From Forficula auricularia (lineage: Eukaryota > Arthropoda > Insecta > Dermaptera > Forficulidae): a stretch of 64,000 bases of DNA. The notes under the pieces are model-generated. The model saw nothing but the letters and a program-made list of their open reading frames with translations. It had not been told where the DNA came from and searched no databases. Positions within the stretch are counted from its first letter, which is position 1. Each line of letters opens with the position of its first letter. The position numbers and the translations under genes were made by a program. Location: positions 3,308,369 through 3,372,368 of the forward strand of contig JALMQS010000225.1 of assembly GCA_024734495.1 (NCBI GenBank). Direction: 5' to 3'. Shown one piece after another: positions 1 to 9,666 of this stretch.

Positions 1-317
1 TGAGCTTTACTTAAGGCATTTGCTTGCCTCCCCTTGACTCTTAAGCTCTTAGTGAATATAAGAGAGACTAACACTAGCAAAACAATTGTTAGAAAGTTAA
101 ACACATTTTGAGGGCTGGCGAATTTATGGAAATATGAAGGAATACGATCGCCTGGCTAAATGGGCATCTATGTTCCCGAGGCCAATAAAAGAAAAGAAAA
201 AAAAACACATTTCCTCGTCAGTCTTCGTACCTCGTACGTTTCTCGTACCTCCATTTATTTGTATACACTTTGATCTTGGTTTTTGGTTCCATAGTCTTAT
301 TGAGAGTGTACTTATAA
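1..317. other. Unassigned AT-rich sequence
   Basis: No gene or repeat terminus is recognised here. Two overlapping short open frames on opposite strands have no recognisable domain. The segment ends where the foldback element at 318 begins. Confidence 0.5.
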
Positions 318-1034
318 TAAAAATAATTTTTAAGAAAAAAATAAAACGGACTTCAAAAAAATAAATGCAACAAATAAAATACACTAAAAGGTATAAAATA
401 ATTATTAACTTATTTAGTTACAACTAAACTACGAAATATTAACATGAAATTACTTTTGAAGTCGGTGCCAAAACGAACTATACCTATAAGCGAGCGTACC
501 CACCAAACGTACTAATTAAGATCCGTCGAGTGCGATTCATAAAATGTATATGTTTGGCACCGACTTCAAAAAGTAATTTCATGTTAATATTTCGTCGTTT
601 AGTTGTAACTAAATAAGATAGTAATTATTTTATACCTTATAGTGTATTTTATTTGTTGCATTTCATTTTTTGAAGTCGGTTTTTATTTTTTCTTAAAAAT
701 TATTTTTATTTTTCTCTTTTTAGTGATGTTATTAATAGTGATCATATCATCAGAACTTGACTAAATTAATATGAATTACCCCCATTTCCAATAAAAAAAG
801 AATCATCGAAATCGGTTCATAAACAAAAAAGTTAGGCCTGAACAAACCTAACAAAAAAGGGTCTAATACTAATAAAAAAATGGGACCAATCGGAAGCTAG
901 ACTGAACCCAATGCAATTTTTTTTTCAAAATCGGTTCACAATTGGCGGAGATATGAGGTAACATAGACACAAAAAAAAAAAAAAAAAAAAAATTCAGTAG
1001 AATAGAGAACTTCCTCCTTTTTTGAAGTCGGTTA
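318..1034 (+). mobile_element. Foldback element, family A (copy 1)
   Basis: The left part is a long imperfect hairpin: positions 324-487 pair with 560-713, around a loop that includes the words GTGCCAAAC and TTTGGCACC. A tail at 714-1034 ends in GAAGTCGGTTA. The same order is seen at 31366-32103, inverted at 32388-33133, and in a complete form at 38837-40342. Copies differ by point changes and small indels, so this is a dispersed family. It has no coding capacity. A poly(A) run lies at about 971-990. The class is not known to me; by structure it is a foldback DNA element. Confidence 0.7.
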
Positions 1035-1082
1035 AAAATAGTTAATATTTTCCAATATATTGATTATATTTAATTTACTACC

Positions 1083-1200
1083 ACAGGGGTCTTCAAACTA
1101 TGCACCGCAGTGCAGAATGTGAACCGCGGAGAACTTTCGGGGGCACCGCGACGATGTGGTCACTTTACTAAAAAATAAAGTTACATCTTCAAAATAAGTT
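1083..1200. mobile_element. hAT-like terminal fragment
   Basis: The sequence starts CAGGGGTCTTCAAACT and is followed by a locally GC-rich stretch (accgcg and gaaccgcgg words). This resembles hAT-superfamily ends. No matching opposite end was found in the window, so this is a fragment and the call is tentative. Confidence 0.35.
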
Positions 1201-1225
1201 ATGGATAACTTCTATTACATGTCAG

Positions 1226-1300
1226 AAGGATAGTATTCACCCCATTGGGAATTGAATCGCTGAATCAATTTTCGAGGCGACCAATGTGCCGTGTTTTGAT
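1226..1300 (-). repeat. Degenerate tRNA-derived SINE head
   Basis: On the minus strand there is a weak B-box-like word (GATTCAATTCCC) followed by GGGGTGAAT, the same arrangement as the clearer copy at 48516-48605. Its A box is not convincing. It is listed only because it matches that family's order. Confidence 0.25.
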
Positions 1301-1392
1301 AAAGTTTTCACTTTTTTCTCCAATTTTCGTAATGCAATTTCCGTCTAACTATAAACTGGCAAGTTCCTTAGCATAGTTTCATCTTTGGTAGT

Positions 1393-1635
1393 TTAACAAC
1401 TAGGCTTAATCTCATCATTAAATCTCCTAACGAAATTTTCTGCTTCGAGTTTGTATAGAAAGTGTTCATTGTCATTTAAGAATATCCCAAGCCTCCTTGA
1501 ATATTTAAAGGATGTTCCGAAGACAATGCCAGCCTCGATGTAATGCGCGTGCATGCCTATTTTGCCTGTGTCTGTTCCGATTTGCTCCCTAGGCCTTGAA
1601 GGGCTTCGTCTGAGGGCGCGCATGGTTGGCTGCAA
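1393..1635 (-). CDS. Unrecognised 80-residue open frame
   Basis: The frame is 80 residues, starting at an ATG at 1635. Its base composition is less AT-rich than the surroundings, and its middle part (residues about 20-75) looks protein-like, with few low-complexity runs and the word FLYKLEAENFVRRFNDE. I recognise no family, no signal peptide and no membrane segment. It lies downstream of a hAT-like end, so it may be a piece of a transposase or a captured exon. It could equally be chance. Confidence 0.2.
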   Translation of the reverse strand: MQPTMRALRRSPSRPREQIGTDTGKIGMHAHYIEAGIVFGTSFKYSRRLGIFLNDNEHFLYKLEAENFVRRFNDEIKPSC

Positions 1636-1639
1636 GGCC

Positions 1640-2005
1640 TATTGACCCAGATTCGACATCACCTGGAATTTTCATCCGCAGCCAAGCTTTTTCATCCCAA
1701 TCCTCTCCTCTTTATATTCATACATCACTCTTTTGTTTTTGTTTTTTTTTATAAATTACATTCAGATCCTAGATTAAAATTTTAAAATAAATCAATTTTC
1801 TCAGAATTTTAATCAAAGATCCTTTGAAGATAGGTATCTTTCTTAATAGTAAATAAATTGAATTTGAAAATATTTAGATATTTCAAGGAATAACATTGTA
1901 AATATCAACTAGCTTGCAAACATTTGGTTTATAGAAATAGAAATAATCTAAAATAAAATTCTTTACGAGAAAATCAATAATGAGGATGTCCTTTATTTAA
2001 TAACT
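1640..2005. other. Unassigned AT-rich sequence
   Basis: Mostly A/T-rich DNA with no recognised element. Confidence 0.4.
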
Positions 2006-2007
2006 TA

Positions 2008-2062
2008 CTAGCTTCAAGGCCCGCCTTTGGCGGGCCTTTTAGCAAGCAGGGGGCTTCGCCCC
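2008..2062. repeat. Two adjacent GC-rich hairpins
   Basis: Two short perfect inverted repeats sit side by side in an AT-rich setting: GGCCCGCC/GGCGGGCC around TTT, then CAGGGGGC/GCCCCCTG around TTC. Similar GC-rich hairpin islands occur at 8944-9015 and 21005-21040. They may be element ends or structured RNA. Confidence 0.6.
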
Positions 2063-2129
2063 CTGTACCCCCACGTGGCTGTTTTATTGATGTTTTATAC
2101 ACGTGTAAAGAACACTTTCATATATCAAC

Positions 2130-2285
2130 TCTTGTGAATTAATTGTAATAGATTGACGAAGAGGACAAATCTCTTTATGAATGAATTTAAAAATTTATTT
2201 TTCCAGCAGAAGACAATATTTTATTGTCCCCTTCTGCTACTCAATTATTCGGCAAAAAGAACCTTTCAACTGAAATTAAAATAAA
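2130..2285 (+). mobile_element. Degenerate hammerhead-type element X fragment
   Basis: Matches the right half of the element at 40462-41194 in order: the GTGAATTAATTGTAATAGA word, a decayed core, the CAGCAGAAGACA word, the TATTGTCCCCTTC word and a closing CGGCAAAAAGAAC. The catalytic box reads TTGACGA and the stem is broken, so the ribozyme would be dead. Confidence 0.45.
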
Positions 2286-2309
2286 GTTTTTGTCTTGTAA
2301 AAATTCAAT

Positions 2310-2735
2310 AAATAAGGTAAAAATCGTCATTTAGGGAGAATTATCCAATTAAAAAATTAAAAATAATATTGGTTTTAAATGTACTTTAAAAAAATAGATA
2401 TTTTTTTAAATCTTTGTTGCCGTATTAAATTCTTCTTCAACGATAATGTGGTTAGAACTATTAAGAATGAATGACACTCAAAAATCTGACAAACAGGGCC
2501 GCCAACACATGTTTAGTTCTTTTATTGTTTGGCAAGCTATGTTGGCTAACCTGAATTTTTTTTTAGTTTTTCCTGAATTTTCCAATTTTCCGGGCAACTT
2601 TTCCAATTTTATTTACGTATTAACCTGAATTGGACTATTACGAACATTAAAAAAAAAAATTAGCCAAATCAGTCCAGGCATTTGAGAGATCTGCGCTTAC
2701 AAAGAAATAGAAATTCATTTTTATTATATAGATTT
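2310..2735 (-). mobile_element. Dispersed repeat, 5' end type (copy 1)
   Basis: About 420 bp that match, inverted, the segment at 42548-42915. Read on the minus strand it starts with an AT-rich leader followed by TCTGTTTCT-like and GCGCAGATCTCTCAAATGCC words. This resembles 5' ends of non-autonomous Helitron-like elements of arthropods, but no terminal hairpin was found. Confidence 0.5.
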
Positions 2736-3807
2736 ATAAAGTAAATTGGAAAAAGAGGTGAAACTTTTTCAAGACTCGGTACGCTGTTTGCAGTTTCAAA
2801 GAATTAATCATTTATTTACGCTAGAGACGCCCTTACAGGTAGGTAATTAATAATAAAATTAAATATAAATTGTTCATTTATGCCTATATCATAAATACAT
2901 CGCCTCTCAATAAAATCATTCAAAACAATCATGTTTCTGCATTTTATGAACCAGAAGTTATAGCTAAAGCTATAAAGCCCAAAATCTAATCAATTCTTCG
3001 TAATGGAAATACAAATATTTTGGAATAATAACGAAAATTTTAGGACTTTTAGTTCTTAAATTATTGTATCTGAATCTAGATACACAGACAGGAAAAAAAA
3101 TATTGGTTGAAAATCAATTTTCATTACGTTCCAGACAATTTCAGCAAAGCGACAAAAAAAAAAATGAAAATTTTTGAGTGAATTCACTACGGGCGTACCG
3201 AGTAAAATATGTGTAAGTTCTTTAAAACTCAATTATTTCGGACTATTCAACCTTCTTTACAGTAGCTTTAAAATATATTAAACACACTATTAAAAAAACA
3301 TTTGGTGTGTTCACCACACAATTTATACATTTTCATTTATTTGAGGTCAGTGCGTCACTACCAATTTACACTCCCTTCCTTTATTTCGTTTTTTTTTATT
3401 TTCTCAAAAACGGCTACAACGATTTTTTTAAAAATGTGACACAACTAATAACTCATGATAAATACACCAATTTTGGGCTCTGGGGACCGCAATTTCTGGT
3501 TTTATGTCATAAATCCGGTTTCCAACTATTAAGGGTAACGATTCCTTCCACCTAGAAGTTACAAAATGAAATTAACTTTTTTCATCTCTGAGATACAAGC
3601 TCTCAAAGAGTCAGGGCCCAGACTGGCCATTGCAATACTCTCCCATTATATTCTATAGAATATAAATGTGAAAGTAATAAATAAAACCCTTGACTCTTTT
3701 TTAATTAAATTTTAATTTAAGTTGTTTATTTAATACATTATTAATATGTCTTTGAAACTTGCAACATATATATTAAAAGTATTAGATTCAGAAAGTATTC
3801 TAGAAAT
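2736..3807. other. Unassigned AT-rich sequence
   Basis: No recognised gene. The segment at 3165-3200 shares a short stretch (TTTTTGAGTGAAT then GGGCGTAC) with 20970-21045, so part of it is probably an old repeat end. A duplicated-looking TATA-rich block is present at 3640-3670. Confidence 0.4.
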
Positions 3808-3830
3808 TAAATTTTTATTTATTTTTAATA

Positions 3831-4026
3831 CTAGAATTTAAACATTTTATTTGTTTCATTCATTGACCCTTTGAAACCCTGAAGAAGGAGGGAAAAATCC
3901 TCCGAAACGTCGGTTTGAAAGGAAAGGAGGAAGGATTCCAATAAATTACACCTTATTTGATATGTGTTAATTTTTTCTTTCCTCACTACCTCTGGGCTGC
4001 CTTCCATTACATTCAACTAGAATTTA
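3831..4026 (+). mobile_element. Short hammerhead element S (single arm) with flanking duplication
   Basis: An insert of about 175 bp (3841-4016) is flanked by CTAGAATTTA on both sides (3831-3840 and 4017-4026). A longer 31-bp stretch is also repeated at 3808-3838 and 4025-4055. The insert equals one arm of the foldback at 53211-53692. It holds the hammerhead motif at 3867-3922. The duplication suggests insertion by a retro-type mechanism, or that a tandem AT-rich flank already existed. Confidence 0.6.
3867..3922 (+). ncRNA. Type I hammerhead ribozyme motif (minimal helix III)
   Basis: Helix I 5' strand CCCTTTGAAACC (3867-3878), CTGAAGA box (3879-3885), one unpaired A, stem II GGAGG/CCTCC (3887-3891 with 3899-3903) around a 7-nt loop, GAAA (3904-3907), C, and GTC (3909-3911). 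Helix I then closes with GGTTTGAAAGG (3912-3922): ten base pairs with a single G-G mismatch. Predicted cleavage is after C3911. ACGT at the helix III site is self-complementary, so helix III could form only between two copies (a dimer). The single nucleotide between the box and stem II departs from the textbook core. Confidence 0.7.
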
Positions 4027-4056
4027 AATTTTTATTTATTTTTAATACTAGAATTG

Positions 4057-4734
4057 ATGAAAATTATATTGCCAACTCAATAGCTATGTGTGCAAAATTT
4101 TGAGAAAATCGACTGAGTAAAGTGGGTCAAATTCGATTAAAAGATTCTGCTTGTTTAAAAAAATCTGCAATTGGTGAGGAATCAAATCGACGAATAGAAT
4201 ATATTTCGATTACAAGATTCTACCCAGACATATAAAGACAGAGAAGTTTAATAAAAGAATGTAAAGAACATTATAGATATATTTTTTTAAGCCAACGAAA
4301 TATTTCTTTAAATATCAAATTTATGTTACTGTGAAATCTGGAAATCAGTGAAAACCAGATTTGCTTAGTAAGAACTAGTATAAAACTCGATGACTATCAA
4401 GATAAACACTAGAATTATATAATAATATTAAATAAAAACTTCAGCACATTATATAAAAAGAAAGAGCATGTTAAAGATTTTCCTATTCGGTTGTTTTAGT
4501 ATGTTGAATCAATAATTTATATTATCAAAATATTTATTTAAGAACATTTGCGTTGGAAAGTTTGGCTTCTCTTGTATTTATTTATAAAATGCATTTCTAT
4601 TTAAATATATTTTCAATTGTATTTTGTTCGTGTCGATATTGTTTTTGGTGCTGGAACCCGCAGTTTCCAAAAACAAACAATCACTTTTCGTCTTTATCAG
4701 GAGATGAATTTAGAAATAAATTTTTATATTCAAT
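4057..4734. other. Unassigned AT-rich sequence
   Basis: No recognised element or gene; a short open frame near 4553-4762 runs into the palindrome and has no domain. Confidence 0.4.
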
Positions 4735-5160
4735 GAGAATTGTTTTGACCGCGCTTATTTGAAAAAGATATTTTATCACGAGACTACTGCGGATTATGCT
4801 ATTGAAGTCTGTGGAGTCTTAAGTCTGGACTAAGAGAGAAAAAAGATGTGATCCACTTAGCTACAATCCAACGTCATTTTCGCAAAGTGTAGCTAAGTGG
4901 ATCACATCTTTTTTCTCTCTTGGTCCAGACTTAAGACTCCACAGACTTCAATAGCATAATCCGCAGTAGTCTCGTGATAAAATATCTTTTTCAAATAAGC
5001 GCGGTCAAAACAATTCTCATTGATATAAAAATTTATTTAAGATCATTATTTCAAGTTAGAAATATATAAGTTCAAATATTATTTTCACTCAATATTTGAC
5101 AAAAATTTCCTACAGTTGATTCGTGATCGAATCAAATGTAGAAAACATTCGGTGAATTTA
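4735..5160. mobile_element. Palindromic element Z (copy 1)
   Basis: Positions 4735-4868 and 4890-5023 form a near-perfect inverted repeat. The arms share AATGAGAATTGTTTTGACCG, GTGGAGTCTTAAGTCTGGAC and TAGCTAAGTGGATCACATCT. The loop near 4870-4888 contains ATCCAACGTCATTTTCGC. The family is seen again at 51590-51970 (inverted and partly collapsed), where homology extends to the sequence at 5040-5160, and split in two at 62185-62945. It has no open frame of note. Confidence 0.7.
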
Positions 5161-5289
5161 GAAAGAAACAATTAAATAAATAAATATTTATTCCAGATCA
5201 TTTGCAAATGGAGTTTCGAAAAAGTTTAAATAAAAAACTTTTATCTAATTACATCTATTTTATGTGTTAATTTTTGAATATTAATATTT

Positions 5290-5440
5290 AGATCTATTTC
5301 CTTTCTGACTTCGCTCCAAAAATGACGCATACTCAGGTTTAATATATCCCTTTAGGCTTTTCCAATCATTTCCTTCAGCGAGACGAATGAAGTTATACGA
5401 GCGGGATCGTAACATCTCCAGAATATGGTTTCGAAAAGTT
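5290..5440 (-). CDS. Possible protein-like exon, unrecognised
   Basis: Read on the minus strand from about 5437 down to a TAA near 5290 there is an open frame of roughly 49 residues. It is balanced in composition, with words such as NHILEMLRSRSYNFIRLA and EGNDWKSLKGYIKPEY. It has no ATG start in frame and is too short for normal ORF calling. It reads like a C-terminal coding fragment rather than AT-rich noise, but I recognise no family. It could be a host terminal exon, a captured gene piece or a transposon remnant. Confidence 0.25.
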
Positions 5441-5734
5441 GTGCATTCTCATGACTTTATCTCATTTAAAATGTCTCATCTATGGTATATGTCATGCTCT
5501 TTGAAAATTTAAAGTCGAGATGGTTAGAGGGAGAGGGAAGCCGAAAACATTGATTTTAAACTTCCATTCTGGTATTTAAATAGATGGATTTTTTTTTTTA
5601 ATTAAATTTTATTTTAAATAGATAGTTATTTAGAGAAAAAGTTTTGAAATTAATACACTGTATTTACTATTCTAATTAAATTTAAAAGAACAAGTTTAAA
5701 AAAATTGTATAGTTGATTCTTGGAAAAAATAAGC

Positions 5735-6560
5735 TGACGTGTTCTGATGTGGCCATCCACTTGACTTTACCATACAACCTGGCCCCTCACTTACATTAAT
5801 ATTTAATAAAATTATTTATAATCATGTAGGGGAGGGGGGTTAGTTTTTGCACTTTTAAACTCCTATGGGGCACACTGATTATGTATACAAAATTTGGTAA
5901 ATGGCCAAGATTTTCATTTTTGACCCCCCCTCCCCCATTTTGGGCGGTTAGTTTTTGCATGTTTAGACTTCTGGGCACCCACTGATTATGTATACAAAAT
6001 TTGATTGAGTTTGATAAATGGCCAAGATTTTCATTTTTTGACCCTCCGCCCCCCCCCTCCCACATTTTGGGAGGTTAGTTTTTGCATTTTTAGACTTCTG
6101 GGGGGCCACTGATTATGTATACAAAATTTGGTTGAATTTGCTCAAACGACCTAGATTTTTAATTTTTAACCCCCCCCTCCACCCCCTTAATTTTGGGTCG
6201 ATATGCACCAAAATCTAATCAGCTCTTAATCTCAATGAACCAAAACTACGTGTGAAATTTGGTTTCGATATTCACACCAGTTTTTGAGCTAGCTCGTCCA
6301 CAAATTTGGTAACGCACAGACTAATAACTAACTAACAGACATTTTGACAAAACAATTATTATCTCGAAAAATATAATTTTTTCGATGTTCACTTATTAGA
6401 GCTTTTTTGTAGAGCGAAATGCCATGGTTTCGCTCAATTTTTTTAATCGAAATAGTTTAAGCCGTTTTTGAGATATTTTGAAAAAAAAGATGGAAATAAA
6501 ACCACTTTTTTCATGCACGATGACAATACTTGACCATACTCTGTATGGTAAAGTAAAAAT
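5735..6560. mobile_element. TIR element W with C-rich tandem units (copy 1)
   Basis: The ends carry ACTTTACCATAC at 5764 and its complement GTATGGTAAAGT at 6543-6554. Inside are about three units of roughly 120 bp, each with GTTTTTGCA, CTGATTATGTATACAAAAT and a C-run (for example 5926-5938 and 6049-6060). Copies occur at 35205-35850 and, inverted, at 37523-38390. Homology between copies extends left of the TIR into GACGTGTTCTGATGTGG, so the true border may lie outside it. The open frames in it are C-tract artefacts. Confidence 0.6.
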
Positions 6561-8290
6561 GATAGATGAGTCAATTTGATACAAAAATGATTCGAAAATA
6601 GGCTCATTAAGAAGTTTTCTCCATAATCTCAAAATATTTTTTTTTATACATTATAATTATTTTAATATAATTATTATAAACTGATAATTGTCAATTGTCG
6701 TCGAATTTCGTCTAAGGAAAGTTTCGAAGGGTAGCAGATTTTAATTCGTTTCTTTTTTTTTATTACTTAGGTAAATCAAAAAACAGGATTTCTTTTAAAA
6801 TGATTTAAAAAGTAGAAACGCTGTCATAGATCGTAATATGCCTGGGGTGGTCTGTCAAGATGAGAATCCAGAGATATAAATCAAATCGAACTTATATTGT
6901 CATTAGAAATGTGCAAAATTTCAAATTGATCATGTACTAATATGTGGAGTCGGGCCGAAATTGATTAAAAAATACGTCCCTAACCTAAAAAACAAGCTGA
7001 ATAAAAACTTATATATAAAACAAAATAAAAAGACAAATAGATTTTAGAAATATTTATATCTAAAATCTATTCAACATTTTCATACTATTTCAATTGTGTA
7101 CAGTGTAAGTAAATGTCATACAATTAGACTATTGTACATTTAAAATATATTATATTGTCCTTTGCAAAGGCTCACAGACAAACTCCTTAGAAATATTTAA
7201 CTAGTCGTACTAACATATACATATGTATATTAACAATAAAATACCTTCCCCTAAAGTAGGATTTAATTGATTCTTATATAATGGAGATTTAATAAGTTTT
7301 AATACAAATACATAGACCAACCATATTAGTAAGAAACAAAAGGCCGGTTTATGATCCTTTAATAATAAAATATGACAAATAATCCCTTGCTTTCACTTGA
7401 ATTGAATTTTGTAGTTTATTAAAAAATATTTAACAAAATTCAAAAGTCAACAAAATATATTAATCAATCTATTTTTTAATTTTAAAAGAAAGAGAATTTT
7501 TTAGTCCATCAGAAAAAATTAATAAATCGGTTTAATGCAGTAATCCCCCCCCCCCACACTTGCAAGATAAAATACTATGAGGAAACCAACCTGTTTTTTT
7601 TTGTTTTTTTTTAATTCTTCAAAATCATCGAAAAAGTATTTTCGAAATGGGCTTTATTCTCCAGAGAAAATCATCTAACTATGTTGCTCTTTACATTATT
7701 ATAATTTATTAAGTTAAACAGTGTAGACCGGAAATTTATGCAGAAAAAAACGTCACAATATGCCATAAAAAATGCAGAAAAGGCCAAATTATACAGTATA
7801 ATATACAATAACAAATTAGTAATTTAACTGTAGTAATGTTAGATATAATAATTTTTACAAATAATAAAACAATTAAAAAAATATATAATGAAATAATTCT
7901 GAAATGAAGTTAATTAGAGGATGCATTTCAAAATCATCTTGTCGTCTAGTACGTGTTTATAAGTAGAAAAAGACCTTTTAGTGCACCGATGTTACAGGTG
8001 CATACTTAGATTTTGACAATATTACAAGATCAGAGAGTTCCGTAAGTTCCCCTGTTTAAATTGTATTTGCTTTTTCTAGAATATTAAGGCCTGATTTTTT
8101 TTAAATGCCCTGTAAGTGCAACTAAGAAGAACTACGAGTAAATACTACTAATAGATATTAGATTGTTATTTGGCAAGCACACTATTACAATATAACGAAA
8201 ACACCCAATCGAGAATTTGAACCATCAAATATACTATATATATTTGTCTAGATTAATTTGTAAAAACGCTTAGAGAAATTTCTCTAAAAA
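6561..8290. other. Unassigned AT-rich sequence
   Basis: No recognised gene. It contains a short poly(C) tract (7546-7555) and A/T runs. Confidence 0.4.
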
Positions 8291-8297
8291 AATTACC

Positions 8298-8376
8298 GTC
8301 TTGCCTAGAATCGAACCGACGAACTCTTGAATTAAGGGCATTAGCTCTAGCCATTACGCCATTGAAACATTAATAA
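8298..8376 (-). repeat. tRNA-derived SINE-like head
   Basis: On the minus strand there is an A-box-like TGGCGTAATGGCTAG (about 8353-8367) and, about 35 nt later, the B-box-like word GGTTCGATTCT. The sequence does not fold into a convincing full tRNA cloverleaf, so a SINE head or tRNA pseudogene is more likely than a working tRNA gene. The two boxes would form an internal RNA polymerase III promoter. Confidence 0.45.
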
Positions 8377-8380
8377 TTAA

Positions 8381-8937
8381 ATTTTGATTTCTGTTACTAA
8401 AACTATATATTTTTGATTTAGACTGTGTCGAGATAATATTGTATTCATTTGAACTCGAATGAAAATGAAAAAACACCAATAGATTTTAAATTAAGAAACA
8501 TTAAATATATATTAATTAACGAGGCAAATTTGAAATATAATTGTCAGCTCGGATTTTAAACTGATGGCTCCAATCGATTTTCATTAACCAGGCAAATTTG
8601 AAATATAATTGTAATTTTGAAATAAAAGACTCCAATTCATTTTAAATTAAGAAACATTAAATATATTTTTTGTAATTAATTAAATTAATTGAACCGCGTA
8701 AATTTGAATAATTTCCATGATTCAGCCTGCGAATTTTTTGCAGTTCATAAATCATTTCATTATTTTTGTTTTGAAAAGGAAAAATGAAATTTAAATTTTA
8801 AATTTAAATATATTCATAATTATTACTCCCCCCCCCTCCACTCAAAAATTAAAGAGGCGAAACTTTTAAGAGACGATGTATTTTCGGTAGTTTATGGGTA
8901 TACATTTGGAGTGTGGTTTTTCAAGAGGAATAAAATT
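8381..8937. other. Unassigned AT-rich sequence
   Basis: A short stretch (GCAAATTTGAAATATAATTG) is present twice, at 8524 and 8593, suggesting an old local duplication. No gene is recognised. Confidence 0.4.
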
Positions 8938-8943
8938 TTTGGA

Positions 8944-9015
8944 CCGAGACGCTGCCCGCCAGGGCACCAGCCCGGAGGGCCGAGCTTCGAGGGCGTGCCG
9001 AAGGCACGCACGAAA
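8944..9015. repeat. GC-rich island with short hairpins
   Basis: About 70 bp of roughly two-thirds G+C in AT-rich DNA. Small inverted repeats include CGTGCC/GGCACG around GAA, GCCC/GGGC near 8957-8990, and GAGCTT with AAGCTC at 8990-9020. It lies directly upstream of the hammerhead-like motif at 9031-9083. Confidence 0.5.
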
Positions 9016-9030
9016 AGCTCGTTTCTAAAT

Positions 9031-9238
9031 AACAAGACTGATGATGAAGGTCAAACTTGCGAAACTATAGACTCTAACAAATAATTATATATATTTTAGG
9101 TTAAAAATAAAATGAGAGAGTCTTCTGTTTTTTATATATATGTTTATTTATATCAATCATAAGAACAACGTCATTCATTTGTCTTTATGAATCAACGACT
9201 CTGCTACTCTCGGCAAAATAAAATCTTTTCATTTATAC
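9031..9238 (+). mobile_element. Element V fragment with hammerhead-like motif
   Basis: The 5' part (9038-9073) has CTGATGA, an extra T, a decayed stem (GAAGGT against CTTGC), GAAAC, TATAG and ACTC. The 3' part (9134-9238) has ATGTTTATTT, TTTATGAATCAACGACTC and CTGCTACTCTCGGCAAAAT. The same 3' end recurs at 24976-25083, 28895-28985, 31117-31215 and 59345-59440. It resembles the 3' end of element X, suggesting one retro-type superfamily. Confidence 0.5.
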
Positions 9239-9239
9239 T

Positions 9240-9666
9240 TAACCTATATAGGAAATGGAGAAAAAATAGAAAAAGTGGTTCATTCAGCTAAAAAGGAATC
9301 TTGGAGAACTTTAATCGCATTGATCGGTGAATGATCAATGAGATAAGGTGGTGAATGAAAGAATGGGAGAGAAAGAAAATAGTCCTAAAATAGGATTTAA
9401 TAGATTCTTAAAGAATGGTATTTTCACTAGTTTCAAATGTGGTTAGATAAAGTTCAGAATTAGGTTAAGATGGGTTGAGAATAAGGGTGGAGTAATTTAT
9501 CTAACATGATGACCTTTCGAAAACTTTTGTTGAAAATCTAATTAGTTTTATAAGTGATAGGATTTTTTGATTTTTAACCGGGCTTTATTAAAAGAATTTG
9601 ACAGGGTTCGAAAGTGATAGGTCAACCTACATATGAAACATATTTCAATAGCTGAAAATTTTTATA
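9240..9666. other. Unassigned sequence before the Tc1 element
   Basis: No gene or repeat end is recognised. Confidence 0.4.

Noticed and set aside
5796..6065. Gly-rich open frame of 89 residues
   Set aside because: The glycine runs come from C/G homopolymers in element W.
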